From Cephalopachus bancanus (lineage: Eukaryota; Chordata; Mammalia; Primates; Tarsiidae), in the NCBI GenBank assembly GCA_027257055.1, contig JAPVLO010000182.1, positions 2,542,001 through 2,606,000 of the forward strand: a stretch of 64,000 bases of DNA, given 5' to 3'. Position numbers and translations under genes: made by a program. This document shows positions 41,611 to 51,770 of the stretch, in pieces (positions within the stretch are counted from its first letter, which is position 1; each line of letters starts with the position of its first letter). The notes under the pieces were generated by a model. The model worked only from the letters and a program-made list of their open reading frames with translations, was not told the DNA's origin and did no database searches.

Positions 41611-41849
41611 CGATAAACTCCCCTCACCTTAATTCCAACCAAAACGACAGAGAAAGAATAAAAAAGGCAGACCCCCATAATTACAGTGATGAGGAAGAAG
41701 AAATGACAGCTGGCGAGAGTGATTCCCACACTTCGGGGGAGCTGAGAAGCAGTTGGAGGAGTGGAAACTGACTTAACAGACTTGAGGACCTTGGAGTGAA
41801 AGCTAGAAAGTGGAGCCCTGGCAAGAGGCAAGCCAGTGTGAGTCTCAAA
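41611..41849. other. Short stretch between two LINE-1 fragments
   Basis: Unassigned, purine-rich, probably also L1 5' region but too diverged to state. Confidence 0.35.
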
Positions 41850-42742
41850 GCCGCAGCAGGGCGGGGATTAGGAATCAGAGACACCAGATGTCTTGGAAAG
41901 TCAGAATGCGGAGTGGACAGAAAACCTGAGGCTTTGTAAAAAGTCACCCCAAAGAGGATCAACTGCTCCCGATCACCATGCGGGCGACAGGCAGCACATC
42001 GGGAAGGCTCTGGATTTGGAGACAGCAACAGTAGTTAAAAGAGATGGTTGAAGCTTTTATTCTGAAAGCGGGCTTAAGTGAAATCCACACACTTGACTGT
42101 GAGTCAGGCTTGTCTGTACAGAAGACACACGTATTCCCCTCGGAAAGATTCCCCTTGGGAAAACTGACCATCCCAGAGAAAATACACCTGGGGTCTCCCT
42201 GCAGAGCTTGGCTGGGTAGAAGAAGGCTGGGAGGCTGGGAGGGAGGTTCATGCCCCCACTAGAGCTTCTGATGAATGCTTAAGTGATTCATTCCCAAACA
42301 AGGATGGATAGCCAAGGATCCCTACCTTCTAAAGAAAGCCTCTAAGATCAAAGACGGGGATAAAACACATAAACAGAGAAAAAGTGCTTGGAGATAAGGG
42401 AGGCCAAGGGCACAAGAAAATGCCAGCAAAACTTATAAATGATATTCTCAGAGTGATAGAAGACATTGCATCTGTGAAGTAGGAGGAGGCAGCTTTAAAA
42501 AGGAGGATGAGAAAAAAACTTTTGGAAGTTCAAAGTTGATGGCAAAAATTAGAATTCAAATGAAAGTTTAGAAGGTATATTCAGAAAATTAAAGAAAAAG
42601 AGAAACGAGAGACGGAGAGAGAGGAGAGAGAGATTCTGAATGAAAACCAGAGAGGAACGGTAATATTACATTATCTCAGAGGTCCAACATCTGAATAACT
42701 AACATCCAGAATGAGACAACAGAAAAGGAAGAAAACATTTTT
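41850..42742 (+). mobile_element. Old LINE-1 5' UTR, first part
   Basis: CAGAGACACCAGATGTCTTGGAAAGTCAGAATGCGGAGTGGACAG, CACCCCAAAGAGGATCAACTGCTCCC, GGCAGCTTTAAAAAGGAGGATGAG and GGTCCAACATCTGAATAACTAACATCCAG are in the order of an L1M 5' UTR. It continues at 43098-43499 and 45177-45290 after two later insertions. Confidence 0.72.
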
Positions 42743-43097
42743 TTTTTTTGGGCAAAGAAAGACAAGTTTATTTAAAAGTATATTAGAAAGAGAAAGAGAA
42801 GGGAGAGAGAAGATTCACCTCCCCCAGCTGGGGCAGGGGGAAAAACATGTTTTTAACTGTCAAGAATTTATGTTGTACTTTATTCTAGTACTAACACCAT
42901 TGAGGTTTTGTGTGTGTGTGTGTGTTTTTGCGTAATTATAGTTCTCTATGCAGTTACAAGATGTTATAGAGGTATCAGTGTGTTTTTTATGCAGCTTTCC
43001 CCAATGAGAACACCTTGCCAAACTGCAGGACAGTATCACAACCAAGATATTGACATTGATACAACAAAACCACAGAACATTTCTATCACCCCTAGGA
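42743..43097 (-). pseudogene. Minus-strand retrocopy candidate, source unknown
   Basis: Read on the minus strand the insert ends AAATAAACTTGTCTTTCTTTGCCC followed by an A tract (the T run at 42728-42750), so a poly(A) signal sits at about 42765-42770. The LINE-1 sequence on both sides joins up when the insert is removed. The flanks GGAAGAAAACATTTTT (about 42727-42742) and GGAAAAAAACATTTTT (about 43099-43114) form an imperfect target-site duplication. The right half (TATCACAACCAAGATATTGACATTGATACAA) looks like an old dispersed repeat. A short (GT)n run lies at 42908-42923. The source transcript was not identified. Confidence 0.55.
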
Positions 43098-43499
43098 TGG
43101 AAAAAAACATTTTTAAAGAGATAATAAAGGAAAAATTTCCCACAACGAAAGGATAGAACCTTCAGATGAAAATCACCTATGGAGTGCCCAGCACACTGAA
43201 TGTAAACACCTGCCCAAATACACAAAAGACATATGCACAGACACACACACAAATATACACACACAGAGACACAGGCACTTACACATATGCACACGCAGAC
43301 ACACACACAAGCTCATACGGGCCCACACACAGAGCAACGCCCTTTACCGTGGAATTTCAGAACACCGGAAATAAAGCAAAGACCCTAAAAGGGCAGGGAC
43401 TAGGGGGACAGTTCACACACAAAGGACGAAAGGTCAGTATGGCCTCAGATTTCCCAACAGCAAAAGTAGAAGCTGAGAAAACAATGAAGCTCCTTCACG
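43098..43499 (+). mobile_element. Old LINE-1 5' region, second part, with CA-rich expansion
   Basis: GATAATAAAGGAAAAATTTCCCACAACG, GGAGTGCCCAGCACACTGAATG, GGAATTTCAGAACACCGGAAATAAAG and GGCCTCAGATTTCCCAACAGC continue the L1M 5' region. It is split by an imperfect CA-rich stretch at 43217-43330 that replaced or expanded the middle. Confidence 0.75.
43217..43330 (+). repeat. Degenerate (CA)n-rich stretch
   Basis: Imperfect CACACA, ATACAC and CAGACACA repeats inside an old LINE-1. Open frames reading HTQ/THTH or VCVC across it are repeat products. Confidence 0.85.
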
Positions 43500-45176
43500 T
43501 TGCCCTCCAGCCAAGCTGCTGCAGCTCCAACCTGAGTGAGCCCAGCAGCCCCAGCTGCAAGCAGAGCAATGGCTGTGCCTCCCAGGAAAGCCCCGGATCA
43601 CCTCTTCCTGCGACTTGGCCATGGCAACCAACGGACAGACCTGCACGCGGCCAACATGTCCTTCCTCCATCTTATACTGACCTTGGCATAGCTGCTGGAG
43701 ATATTTTCGGCAGGGGATTTGGTTTTGCTTGGTGAAACTATGTGAAAACAAAGTCATGCGGTGGCATGGAATTCTCAACATCTGGTTCGTCTAACACAGA
43801 CACTGGTCAAGTTCCTGGGACCTTGGAGACCAAATATAAATGGTGCATGGTCTGACGGTCACAGAAAAATGGAACACCAATAGCACTCTGGGAACAGAAA
43901 TCACAGTTAAAGACCAGATTTATCAAGGTTTGAAACACATGTGATCCTACCTTCTCACCAAACACAGGAAAGAAAAGTGGTAAAACCAAGCTCTCCTACA
44001 AGAAGAAGAGCATAAACCTTGGTTATGACATTAACGTTGATTCCTCTGGACCTGCAATCAGTCCATAGTTGTCTTTGGTCATGAGGGCTGGCTTGCTGGG
44101 TACTGGATGACCTTTGACAGAGCCAAACTGCAGCTGGCAAGGAAGAACTTTGCAGTGGGCTACAGGACTGGGGACTTCTGGTTGTGCACACGATCAAGGG
44201 TGGGGCAGAATTTGGAGGATCAACTTATCAGAAAGTGTGTGACGATCGTGACACTTCAGGAAACATTACTTGGATGTCAGGTATCAGCATCACTTGTTTT
44301 GGCCTTGCAGCTAATTGTCAATTGGATCCCACTGTTTGCATGTCTGCAAAAGTTGACAACTCCTGTTTAATTAGAGTGGACTGCACGCGAAGTTTGATGC
44401 CTTGTGTGAAGCTCACGCTATCAGTTCTGACAGACGGGAAGAACAGTGGCCACAGATTTGGAAGTGGTGGCCTAACTCAGCTAAAAAACTTCTGGACTAG
44501 ACATCAGATTTTGCCTCAATCTCTTTCCACTGTGACCACCAGACTTCCCACCCACCCTCCCCACACCCACGAAGGTGACCAAAGCAAAGGACGATCCAAA
44601 CAAGAGCTGTATTTTGAATATTTAGACAGTGAACTCTTAACTGGTTTCCAGTTAAATTGGTTGTTTGGAGAGTTACCAGTGCTGCAGTTGCACAGTCACC
44701 TACACATTAGTATTAATTAGTTAAATGTATTTGACTATTAAAAGTGCTACCTACCAATCATGAAATAGACCTTTATGGAAACTATAAAACTGTGTACATT
44801 TTTTAATGTTCCTCAAGCACTGAATATTATCACTGATTGAGATGGATCAGTGGACGTTTTGAGATGAGGTTAAAAATTTTTTTGTTAAATTCAACCATCA
44901 TTAGAATTACTCTTGGTATTTCAGAACATTACAAATTATGAATAAAACAAGTATATATAATTAATGGCCCAAAGTATTAGCAGAGTTAAACTTTTACAGC
45001 TAGGGTCAAATCTCCCTGGCATCTAGCTAATACTATATTCTTTTGAGTGAGCATTTTGCTTTTTACCTAAATCTGTTCCACAAAGTCCTCTGTGTCCCTA
45101 GAATAATTCCATGAACTTTTTAAGACTACAATAAATAAGAGAATAAAGGCTTTAAAAACCTAAAAATAATTTTCAA
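43500..45176 (+). pseudogene. VDAC2P: VDAC2 processed pseudogene
   Basis: An intronless, inactive retrocopy of voltage-dependent anion channel 2 mRNA (the parent gene encodes a mitochondrial outer-membrane beta-barrel porin). A start ATG is at 43621, followed by ATNGQTCTRP (parent MATHGQTCARP). Then in shifting frames come [76 protein letters not shown] and VKLTLSVLTDGKN. The last codon lies near 44473. A one-base insertion near 43657, a stop after FGFAW, and further shifts and stops around 43850-44070 prevent translation. The isoform-2-type residues (YQKVC, YRTGDF) favour VDAC2 over VDAC1 or VDAC3. A long 3' UTR follows to AATAAA at 45142-45147 and a decayed A-rich tail. The flanking AATGAAG words (43483-43489, 45177-45183) are target-site remnants. 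Inserted in an old LINE-1. Confidence 0.92.
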
Positions 45177-45290
45177 AATGAAGATATGCCTCAGTATTCT
45201 AAAGGAAAATAACCTCTAGCCTAGAATTTTATGTTCAGCTGAATTCAATCCAATATGAGGGTAGAAAAAAGATATTTCAGCCATGCATGT
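45177..45290 (+). mobile_element. Old LINE-1 5' region, third part
   Basis: AAGGAAAATAACCTCTAGCCTAGAATTTTATGTTCAGC and GAGGGTAGAAAAAAGATATTTCAG match the L1 segment 'gaaaatgatttccaacctagaattctatacccagcc...gagggtagaataaagacattttcag', which in the consensus directly follows the sequence left of the VDAC2 retrocopy. Confidence 0.72.
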
Positions 45291-45859
45291 GGGCTGACCT
45301 AGGGCTCTCCGTCCTCTCTGTCCGCCCTGATTTGAGGGGGTGGGATGGTAGATGACACATCACTGCGAGTTAGGACCCCTGTGTGGGGGCATGAACAGTA
45401 ACCAACCAAGTACTGCACTCCTAAGGGAGTTTGGAAACCGGGGGGAAATTGTTTGGTGGTCAGGTTCACTACAGGATGCTGCAGCCCTCTAGTTCCCTAA
45501 CAACCTGGATGCTACGTGTTCCAAAATGCACAGGACGGTCCCTCAACAAAGAATTAGCCTCCCCAGAATCCCGAGGGCACATCCCTGAGTTAGACACTTC
45601 CTTTGACTTTCGCCATGAGGCTGCCGATACTTGAAGTGGAACCAAGGGAGCCCTGCTTAGGGGTGGTTTGGGTGAGGTGGAGAACATGGCTGAACTTCGG
45701 AGAAGAGAGAAAACATTTCAGGAGATAAGATCCAACGACTGACTGAAATGGACAGGTGTGCCTGTGTTCGGTGACGCCCACATTTGCAAAGGGCTCTGCA
45801 GTTGTTCAGGCCTGTACCTCACGCTTCTCCCCAGCACGCCTTGCCGGAGTTCCGCCACA
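45291..45859. other. Intergenic stretch, nothing assigned
   Basis: No repeat or gene recognised. Confidence 0.45.
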
Positions 45860-46262
45860 ACCTCCCTCGGGTCCTCCTGGTTCCAGTCTCACCTCTGCTT
45901 CTTCGTCTGCTGCACGCTGACCACCGTGATCCTTCCAACGCCAATCTGATGGTGCCACTCTCCTGCTCGAACGCTTTCCGTGGCTCCCGACCGCCTCTCC
46001 CTTCCCCAGAGCACCGGCGGCCGCACTGGACTCAGCCTGCAAAGTGCAGCCCCCAGGCCCCTTCTTTGGAGGCTTCTTCCAGTCATGCAGTGAGGCCGTA
46101 ACGCTATGCTCCTCCATCCACAGCATGCCACTTGTGTGCTTTTATATCATATATTCCAGGAGCCCAGGAGCTCTTTATAGGCAGGGACTCTTTCTCGCCT
46201 ATCTCTGCATCTCTGCTCCAGTGGCATGTGCAGCCTTGTGGTGAGTATGCCTCGCAAGCCGA
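45860..46262 (+). repeat. LINE-2 fragment
   Basis: CCAACGCCAATCTGATGGTGCCACTCTCCTGCTCGAACGCTTTCCGTGGCTCCC parallels 'cagatcatgtcactcctctgctcaaaaccctccaatggcttccc'. CAGGAGCTCTTTATAGGCAGGGACTCTTTCTCGCCTATCTCTGCATC matches the 3' end. Confidence 0.75.
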
Positions 46263-46429
46263 CGGAATGGGCGGACCCCATTCCCCATCATGAGCAGGCT
46301 GAGCTCAGAGACAGGGGCAGGTGCATGCCGGTCCCCAGCAAGGGTCCCGCCTCACGCCAGGCCTCCTCTGGGCAACGGGGCCTTCCACAGCTTTTCTGAG
46401 CCACAGAGGCCGTCGGCATGAGGCTTGGC
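46263..46429. other. Short intergenic stretch
   Basis: Nothing recognised between a LINE-2 and a MIR fragment. Confidence 0.35.
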
Positions 46430-46590
46430 TGGGCGCTGTGGGCCAATCCCTGACAGCTGGGCTCATCCAATCCCCGCAGATGAGGAAACTGCGGCCCGGC
46501 GAGGGTGAGCGCCTTGCCTGAGGTACAAAGCCACACACGCGAGAAGAGGACATGGTCTCCTGGCATCCAGGCCCCGCCAGCTCTCACGCA
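46430..46590 (+). repeat. MIR SINE fragment
   Basis: AATCCCCGCAGATGAGGAAACTGCGGCCCGGCGAGGGTGAGCGCCTTGCCTGAGGTACAAAGCCACAC follows the MIR core closely. Confidence 0.78.
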
Positions 46591-47296
46591 TGGGACCCAT
46601 CAGAAACTGGTGACGGTTTTTCCAGATAAAGTGAGGGCTTCACCACCCTCCCCTCCCCTCTCTCCCACCCTGGTAGTACAGGGGAGGGTGTGGGGATGGG
46701 AGAACTGGGAAAGCGACTGGGAAGGTGATTTAAGGCTGGCATGGAGGATCCCGGGCCTCATTCAGGCAGCGGGGAGCTGCAGCAGGTGTCTGAGAACCGG
46801 GTGGTTTGGCTGGAGCCGGGCTTCAGACTGGAGAGGGGAGAAGAGGCCGTGCAGGCCCCTGGGGAGCGACGCGAGAAGGATGCCTGCCATCTGAAGCCTT
46901 CTGTCCCTGGCTTCCGAACGCCATGGCCAGTCCTGCCCAGGGAAGAGGCAGAAGGGGTCTCGCCTGAACAGCGAGATCCCCGGGCAGATGTCAAAACGGA
47001 AAGATCTTGGATAAAAAGCCGCAAGAATCCGTCCCTGGATCCTGGGATCTGAACCCAGGGAGGGGAGGTCAAGCAGGTGGTCTTGGAGTCCTGGTGACGT
47101 GAACTGCGGGCCCTGCCCGTGTAGGCTGAGAGGCGATCCGCCCTGGGAGCTGGATAGCTGCGGGGAGGGCATGTGGCCTGGGGTCTGGAGGACCGGGTTA
47201 GGGAGGGAAACATGGGAGCCAACACACCCCACACTGTTCTATGTTTCTCATTCTTGTTTCTCGAGATGTATCCACCTTTAAAATTTGGTAATACAG
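46591..47296. other. GC-rich intergenic stretch
   Basis: No repeat family recognised. Overlapping frames of up to 211 codons (minus strand, partly Alu-derived) show no domain. Confidence 0.45.
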
Positions 47297-47597
47297 GCCG
47301 GGCGCGGTGGCTCACGCCTGTAATCCCAGCAGTTTTAGGAGGCCAAGGCAGGCGGATGGCTTGAGCCCAGACCAGTCTGGGCAACATAGACAAATCTCAT
47401 CTCTAAAAAAAAACCAAAAAATCAAAAAAATCAGCCGGGCATGGTGGTGTGCACCTGTAGCCAGCTATTTGGAAGGCTGAAGTGGAAGGATCACCTGAGC
47501 CAGGAGGTCGTGGCTGCCCTGAGCCGTGATCATCATGGGCGTACCACTGCACTCCATCCTGGGCGACGGAGTGAGATCCTGACTCAAAAATAAAATA
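47297..47597 (+). repeat. Alu SINE
   Basis: GGCCGGGCGCGGTGGCTCACGCCTGTAATCCC to GACGGAGTGAGATCCTGACTCAAAAATAAAA, with small deletions in both arms. Confidence 0.92.
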
Positions 47598-47957
47598 CTG
47601 AGTAACATACGTTGTTATGACATCCAGCTTGCCTCAGCTGGCTCTGGGGAACAAGGGTGCCTTGGTGGCACCCGTGTTGGGGGTGGTCTTCAGAGGAAGA
47701 GCTGCTTCCTGGGACAGTAGAAGGAACAGAATGACCGAAATGAGGCTCCAAAGGGAGCCTGCCCCTCCCACTGGAAGAGTCTGCTTCTAGAGTGAGACTT
47801 TCAAGACTGGGGATTTTATGAGGGGAAGTAAAATATCTCTTTTCACTTCCAGTCACGAGAGCATCAATTCTTGGACTTAGCTTTGTTCTACAGACCACAC
47901 ATTCCCTTGATCTTATCACCTTTCAGGTACAATGACTGCTTTTTCAAAATCTGAAGT
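47598..47957. other. Intergenic stretch, nothing assigned
   Basis: About 360 bases with no recognised repeat or gene. Confidence 0.4.
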
Positions 47958-47971
47958 AAAAATGAACTGTA

Positions 47972-48337
47972 TTGGAACCAACCATGCTGCCCATCGAAGC
48001 TGGACTGGATTAAAAAAATGTGGTACCTATACACAATGGACTATTATGCAGCCATAAAGAAGGACAAGCATATGGACTTCGCAGCAACTTGGGTGGTTTT
48101 AGAGTCTTTCATACTCAGAGATCTATCACAGAAACAAAGAACAGAGTACCATATGTTCTCACTCATAAGCAGACCTTGAACAATTACCATAATACTATAG
48201 GAAAGGAATTGACAGTAGTGGGAAACTGCCAGGGGAGGGTGAGTGAGCTGGCAGTTGAGGGGCACACCTCATCAACAAGGGTACCTGCATAAGGAATATT
48301 TGTATACCTCATTCTGAATTGTACCCCATATCTTTAA
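47972..48337 (+). mobile_element. Short 5'-truncated LINE-1 insertion
   Basis: ORF2 tail and 3' UTR only: CATGCTGCCCATCGAAGCTGGACTGG, TGGACTATTATGCAGCCATAAAGAAGG, CAGAGTACCATATGTTCTCACTCATAAGC and GAATTGTACCCCATATCTTT. The perfect 14-base duplication AAAAATGAACTGTA flanks it (47958-47971 and 48338-48351). The 3' UTR is the complement-equivalent of 11925-12300, so it is the same lineage-specific subfamily. Confidence 0.93.
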
Positions 48338-48351
48338 AAAAATGAACTGTA

Positions 48352-48720
48352 CTAATGAACAGTCTAAATGAACACTCAGCTAAAATGCAAAAACCAAACT
48401 GTCTTTCCACACCCTGAGCTAATTGTCCTTAAAAAACGACAGGCAAATTCGTCTCTCTGATTGAATCTATGTGGGTAACCTTCTAAACATTCAAACTAAC
48501 CCTAGTGTAGACACCTGGCTTACTGATCTGACATTTCTGGTTGCCTTTTTTCCTTGTTGAGGTCTGTGACATGGGTTCAAGGGTTCTCTGTCTCTTGGGA
48601 CATTATCTTCTGAAGCTGGGCATCTGTATTTTTGCTCCTACCAGCACTTTGGCTGTCCCTGTTCCTGTCATGTGCTTCCTCATTAACCCTCATGGCTGTG
48701 GTTTCAAGATTCCAAGGCAT
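48352..48720. other. Intergenic stretch, nothing assigned
   Basis: No repeat or gene recognised. Confidence 0.4.
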
Positions 48721-48992
48721 GGCTGGCACAGTGGCTCAAGCCTGTAATCTCAGCACTTTGGGAGGCTGAGCAAGAGGACTGCTTGAGCCCAGGAGTTGGA
48801 GATCAGCCGAGGCAACAAAGCGTCCCCTCATCTCCACGAAAAAATTTTAAACATTAGCCACCAGCTACTCGGGAGGCTGAGGCAGAAGGATCACCTAAGT
48901 CCAGGAGATCAAGGCCATGGTGAGCCATAATCATGCCACTGCACTCCAGCCTGAGTGACAGAATGAGACCCCAACTTCAAAACAACAATAAA
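48721..48992 (+). repeat. Alu SINE, AluJ-like
   Basis: TGGCTGGCACAGTGGCTCAAGCCTGTAATCTC to GAGTGACAGAATGAGACCCCAACTTC. The middle is deleted (CATTAGCCACCAGCTACTCGG). Confidence 0.9.
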
Positions 48993-49011
48993 CTCCGGGA
49001 CACTGGAGAAC

Positions 49012-49135
49012 TCTCTGGGCATGATTCCCTGGCCCTAGCCCAGACCTACTGAATCCAAATCTGGGGTGGGCTCCTGAGAATCTGCATTTCTAACTAGCAC
49101 CCCAGGTGATTTCGGTCGGGCGTCCTGAGGACCAA
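49012..49135 (+). mobile_element. hAT-Charlie (MER5A-like) fragment
   Basis: CCCAGACCTACTGAATCCAAATCTGGGGTGGGCTCCTGAGAATCTGCATTTCTAACTAGCACCCCAGGTGATTTCGG is standard wording of MER5-group non-autonomous transposons. The termini are eroded. Confidence 0.78.
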
Positions 49136-49219
49136 AATGAAGTCACTATGTGACTGACAAGTCTCCTTGTTTAAACACATGTACACCCACGTCCATCGGT
49201 AGGCCGTCACTGACTAACC

Positions 49220-49362
49220 CTCGACGTAGTGCTAGGGTCTTTGCTATCTTTTCTAACCCCTACACTCACCACAGCAGTCAGCATCCCCACTTTCATAGCT
49301 GAGGAAACAGAGAAGGAACTTGCCAAAGGTCACAGAATTGGGAAACGGCAGGCCAAAGTCCA
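49220..49362 (+). repeat. MIR SINE fragment
   Basis: CATCCCCACTTTCATAGCTGAGGAAACAGAGAAGGAACTTGCCAAAGGTCACAGAATTGGGAAACGGCAGG follows the MIR core. Confidence 0.8.
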
Positions 49363-50488
49363 TCCGGCTCGCCAGCACCCACTGACCTCTCCCGCTCGCT
49401 GCCTGTTCCCCCTCGAAAGGGAAAGAGAGAAGCCCAGGAGGAACCGAGCACCGGGCTTGCCTGGCGACGGCATCCACCTCTCAGCCTCCCTCCCCGGCCC
49501 CGGGGCGACCCCTTCCCTCTGCCTCCTCTAGAAGCCGCCTGTTTTTTTCAGACACTTTCCTTCACGGCTTGAGCCTTCTTGACTTACTCTTGGTGGAGTG
49601 GAGCCTCCCTGACGATGGCTCCTCCTTCATCTTGTCCCTTGCAAGCCTGAAGGGCCCAGAGAGTCCCACTGTTTCCCTGGAGCCCTCCCTGTCCCCTTTA
49701 GGACTCCTTAGGGATGCGTCCGATCGGTCGACTTCCGTGTGGGACCTGCGGCCCTCGGGAGCATTTGGTACACCTGGCCCTCGTCTGTCCAGGCCTCTGA
49801 AAACCTGCGTCCTGCTGCGGAGGGTCTGAGCCCAGCAGGGCCGACTCTGCGGGCCGTGCCCCCGTCGGTCCGGTCGGCCGCTTCAGGCTCAAACCGTCCC
49901 AGGCCCCCTGAGAGGAGCGGGAAAGGGCTCCGCCGTCTGGAATGCCAGGACGAAAGTTTGCCTGAGCCTCGGGGGAGCACCCCGGGTCCCAAGGGGGCAA
50001 GGGGGTGTGGGCAGGAAGGACCCGTTGACTCAGCAAGGCAGCTTCCACCTTAAAATTCCTCGCAAGACGTCCCAGGGCTTTGAGAGAAACTAGCCGGCAC
50101 TGCGGCACGTGGCGGGCTCTGCACAGAACCGGCGAGGAAAGCAGGCCACACTTGCTGAGCTTCGGGGTCTGTGACCCTGATGGAGAGAGGGCCTTCCCCA
50201 GCTGGGTGAGGGGTGTGGCGGACGGTGGGCCCAGAGGACCATCTGGGGCCAGAGGGCAGTGACGCCCACGTGCCCGGAACCTCCAAGTTGTGCTGCCAGC
50301 CACAGATGCCAGCAGGTACAACGGGGAACCACAGCCACAAGCAGCCCAGGGAGGCAGATGGCTCCCAGGCAACAGGACTGGCCGCCTACAGCTCCACCTT
50401 ACTGAGGAGCACGGGGGGAGGGGCTAGGGTGGGGGCAGGGGGCAAAGGCAGGGGAGGGTCTTGCCGTGAGGCAGCCTGTCGTCTAGGC
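49363..50488. other. GC- and CpG-rich intergenic stretch
   Basis: 49700-50000 is notable for closely spaced CG dinucleotides (for example CCGATCGGTCGACTTCCG and CCCGTCGGTCCGGTCGGCCGC). Long frames on both strands (up to 224 codons) have no domain and are a by-product of GC content. No repeat family recognised. Confidence 0.5.
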
Positions 50489-50822
50489 CAGAGGCTGGCA
50501 GGTGACCGCCCACGGGCCAGATCTGTCCTGCTGCCAGTTTGCAAACAGCCTGAAAGGAGGAACAGATTCTATATTGGTTGGGGAGCCAAAAAAAAAAAAA
50601 AAAAGATTTCATAATACATGAAAATCTTACAAAATCCAAACTTCAGTGTCCATAAAGAATGTGTTATTGGCACACAGCCATGCCCATTTATGTACGTGGT
50701 ATTGACGGCTGCTTCCGTGATCCAGCCACAGGGTGGAGGAGTTGGGACAGAGACCGTACCACCCGCAAAGCCTAAAAGCGTGGACTGTTTGGAACTTCAC
50801 AGAAAAAAGACTGTGGACCCTC
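50489..50822 (+). mobile_element. Non-autonomous hAT-type transposon
   Basis: CAGAGGCTGGCAGGTGACCGCCCACGGGCCAGATCTGTCC at the left. TTCAGTGTCCATAAAGAATGTGTTATTGGCACACAGCCATGCCCATTTATGTACG and GTTGGGACAGAGACCGTACCACCCGCAAAGCC are inside. AAAAGACTGTGGACCCTCC is at the right. An A17 tract at 50588-50604 is an internal expansion. Same family as 26598-26765. Confidence 0.75.
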
Positions 50823-51584
50823 CAACTCGAAAAGCCCTCGCGGCATCCCCCGATTAGTTCTTTCCCTAATCGGTTTCCACAGCGGCAGGGTCAGAATCCC
50901 ACCGGAGCTCGCCCCACCTCACCGCGAAGTGTCTCTCTGCCTGTCCTTCCCCCTCAGCCTCCCGGCCGCCGGCCCTGCTTGAAGTTATCAAGTGCTTTTG
51001 GGGTGGGGGAGACCCCCGTCTCACTGGAAAACCCCGCCGTGTGAGCGTGTCCCAGGTCCGGGGAGGCAGGCCCTGGTGGGGGCCCGCGGGGCTGGGTCCT
51101 GGGCCCGGGGTGGAGGAACATCTGAAACAGCAGCTTTGGAGAGAGGACACGCCCCTGCCATGCACAGTCCTCTTTATCATCGCCATTATGAGAAATGTGC
51201 ACATCCCAGCAAAACCGGCGGGTCACACACTGACAAAAGCGCCTGCCACACTGGAGCAGGAGGGTTCTGGGCCTTTTCCACATGTAGATTCTAATTCCTG
51301 GTGCAGGGAAGTTGTTCAGTGAAAGAACAAAATAACTTCATTGTCTGGGGAGGTCACTGCCGTCCTCCAGAACAGGGTCTTCCGTTCTCTGCTGACCCCC
51401 CGCACAGGGGTAGGGGACATGACTCTGGAGTTGGAGGGTACTGCCTGGAGTTGGCAACACCTCAGGAGTGGGGCTGCTTGCTTCGTGAGAATTATGAGGC
51501 TATCACGACCCGCGGGCCAATGGGCAAGGGGGCAGTCTGCCAGACAGAGCACGGGCCGGCGCCTTCGGCTCCCAGGCCAGCTGC
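50823..51584. other. Intergenic stretch, nothing assigned
   Basis: GC-rich unassigned sequence. Overlapping frames of about 100-118 codons have no domains. Confidence 0.45.
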
Positions 51585-51770
51585 TTGGGCGTGAGGCACA
51601 CCGTCTTGGCTCCAGGTGTGACACTGTCGGCCCAGGCAGCTATGCAGGCTGTGGCTTGTTGCTCAACCTCTCTGAGGCTGGGTGCCTCATCTGTTAAGTG
51701 GGGGTGGAGTGGAATGGGGAGAGTTCATCACCCTTACCTGGCAGGGCTGTCATGAACCTCAGCGGCAGTC
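51585..51770 (+). repeat. MIR SINE fragment
   Basis: GGCTGTGGCTTGTTGCTCAACCTCTCTGAGGCTGGGTGCCTCATCTGTTAAGTGGGGG and CCTTACCTGGCAGGGCTGTCATGAACC follow the MIR core and 3' half. Confidence 0.85.

Noticed and set aside
42860..43330. Cysteine/valine-rich frame over CA repeats
   Set aside because: VCVC and HTHT patterns are dinucleotide-repeat translations, not a protein.
49698..50372. 224-codon minus-strand frame
   Set aside because: Lies in CpG-rich intergenic DNA with overlapping frames on both strands; no recognisable protein family.
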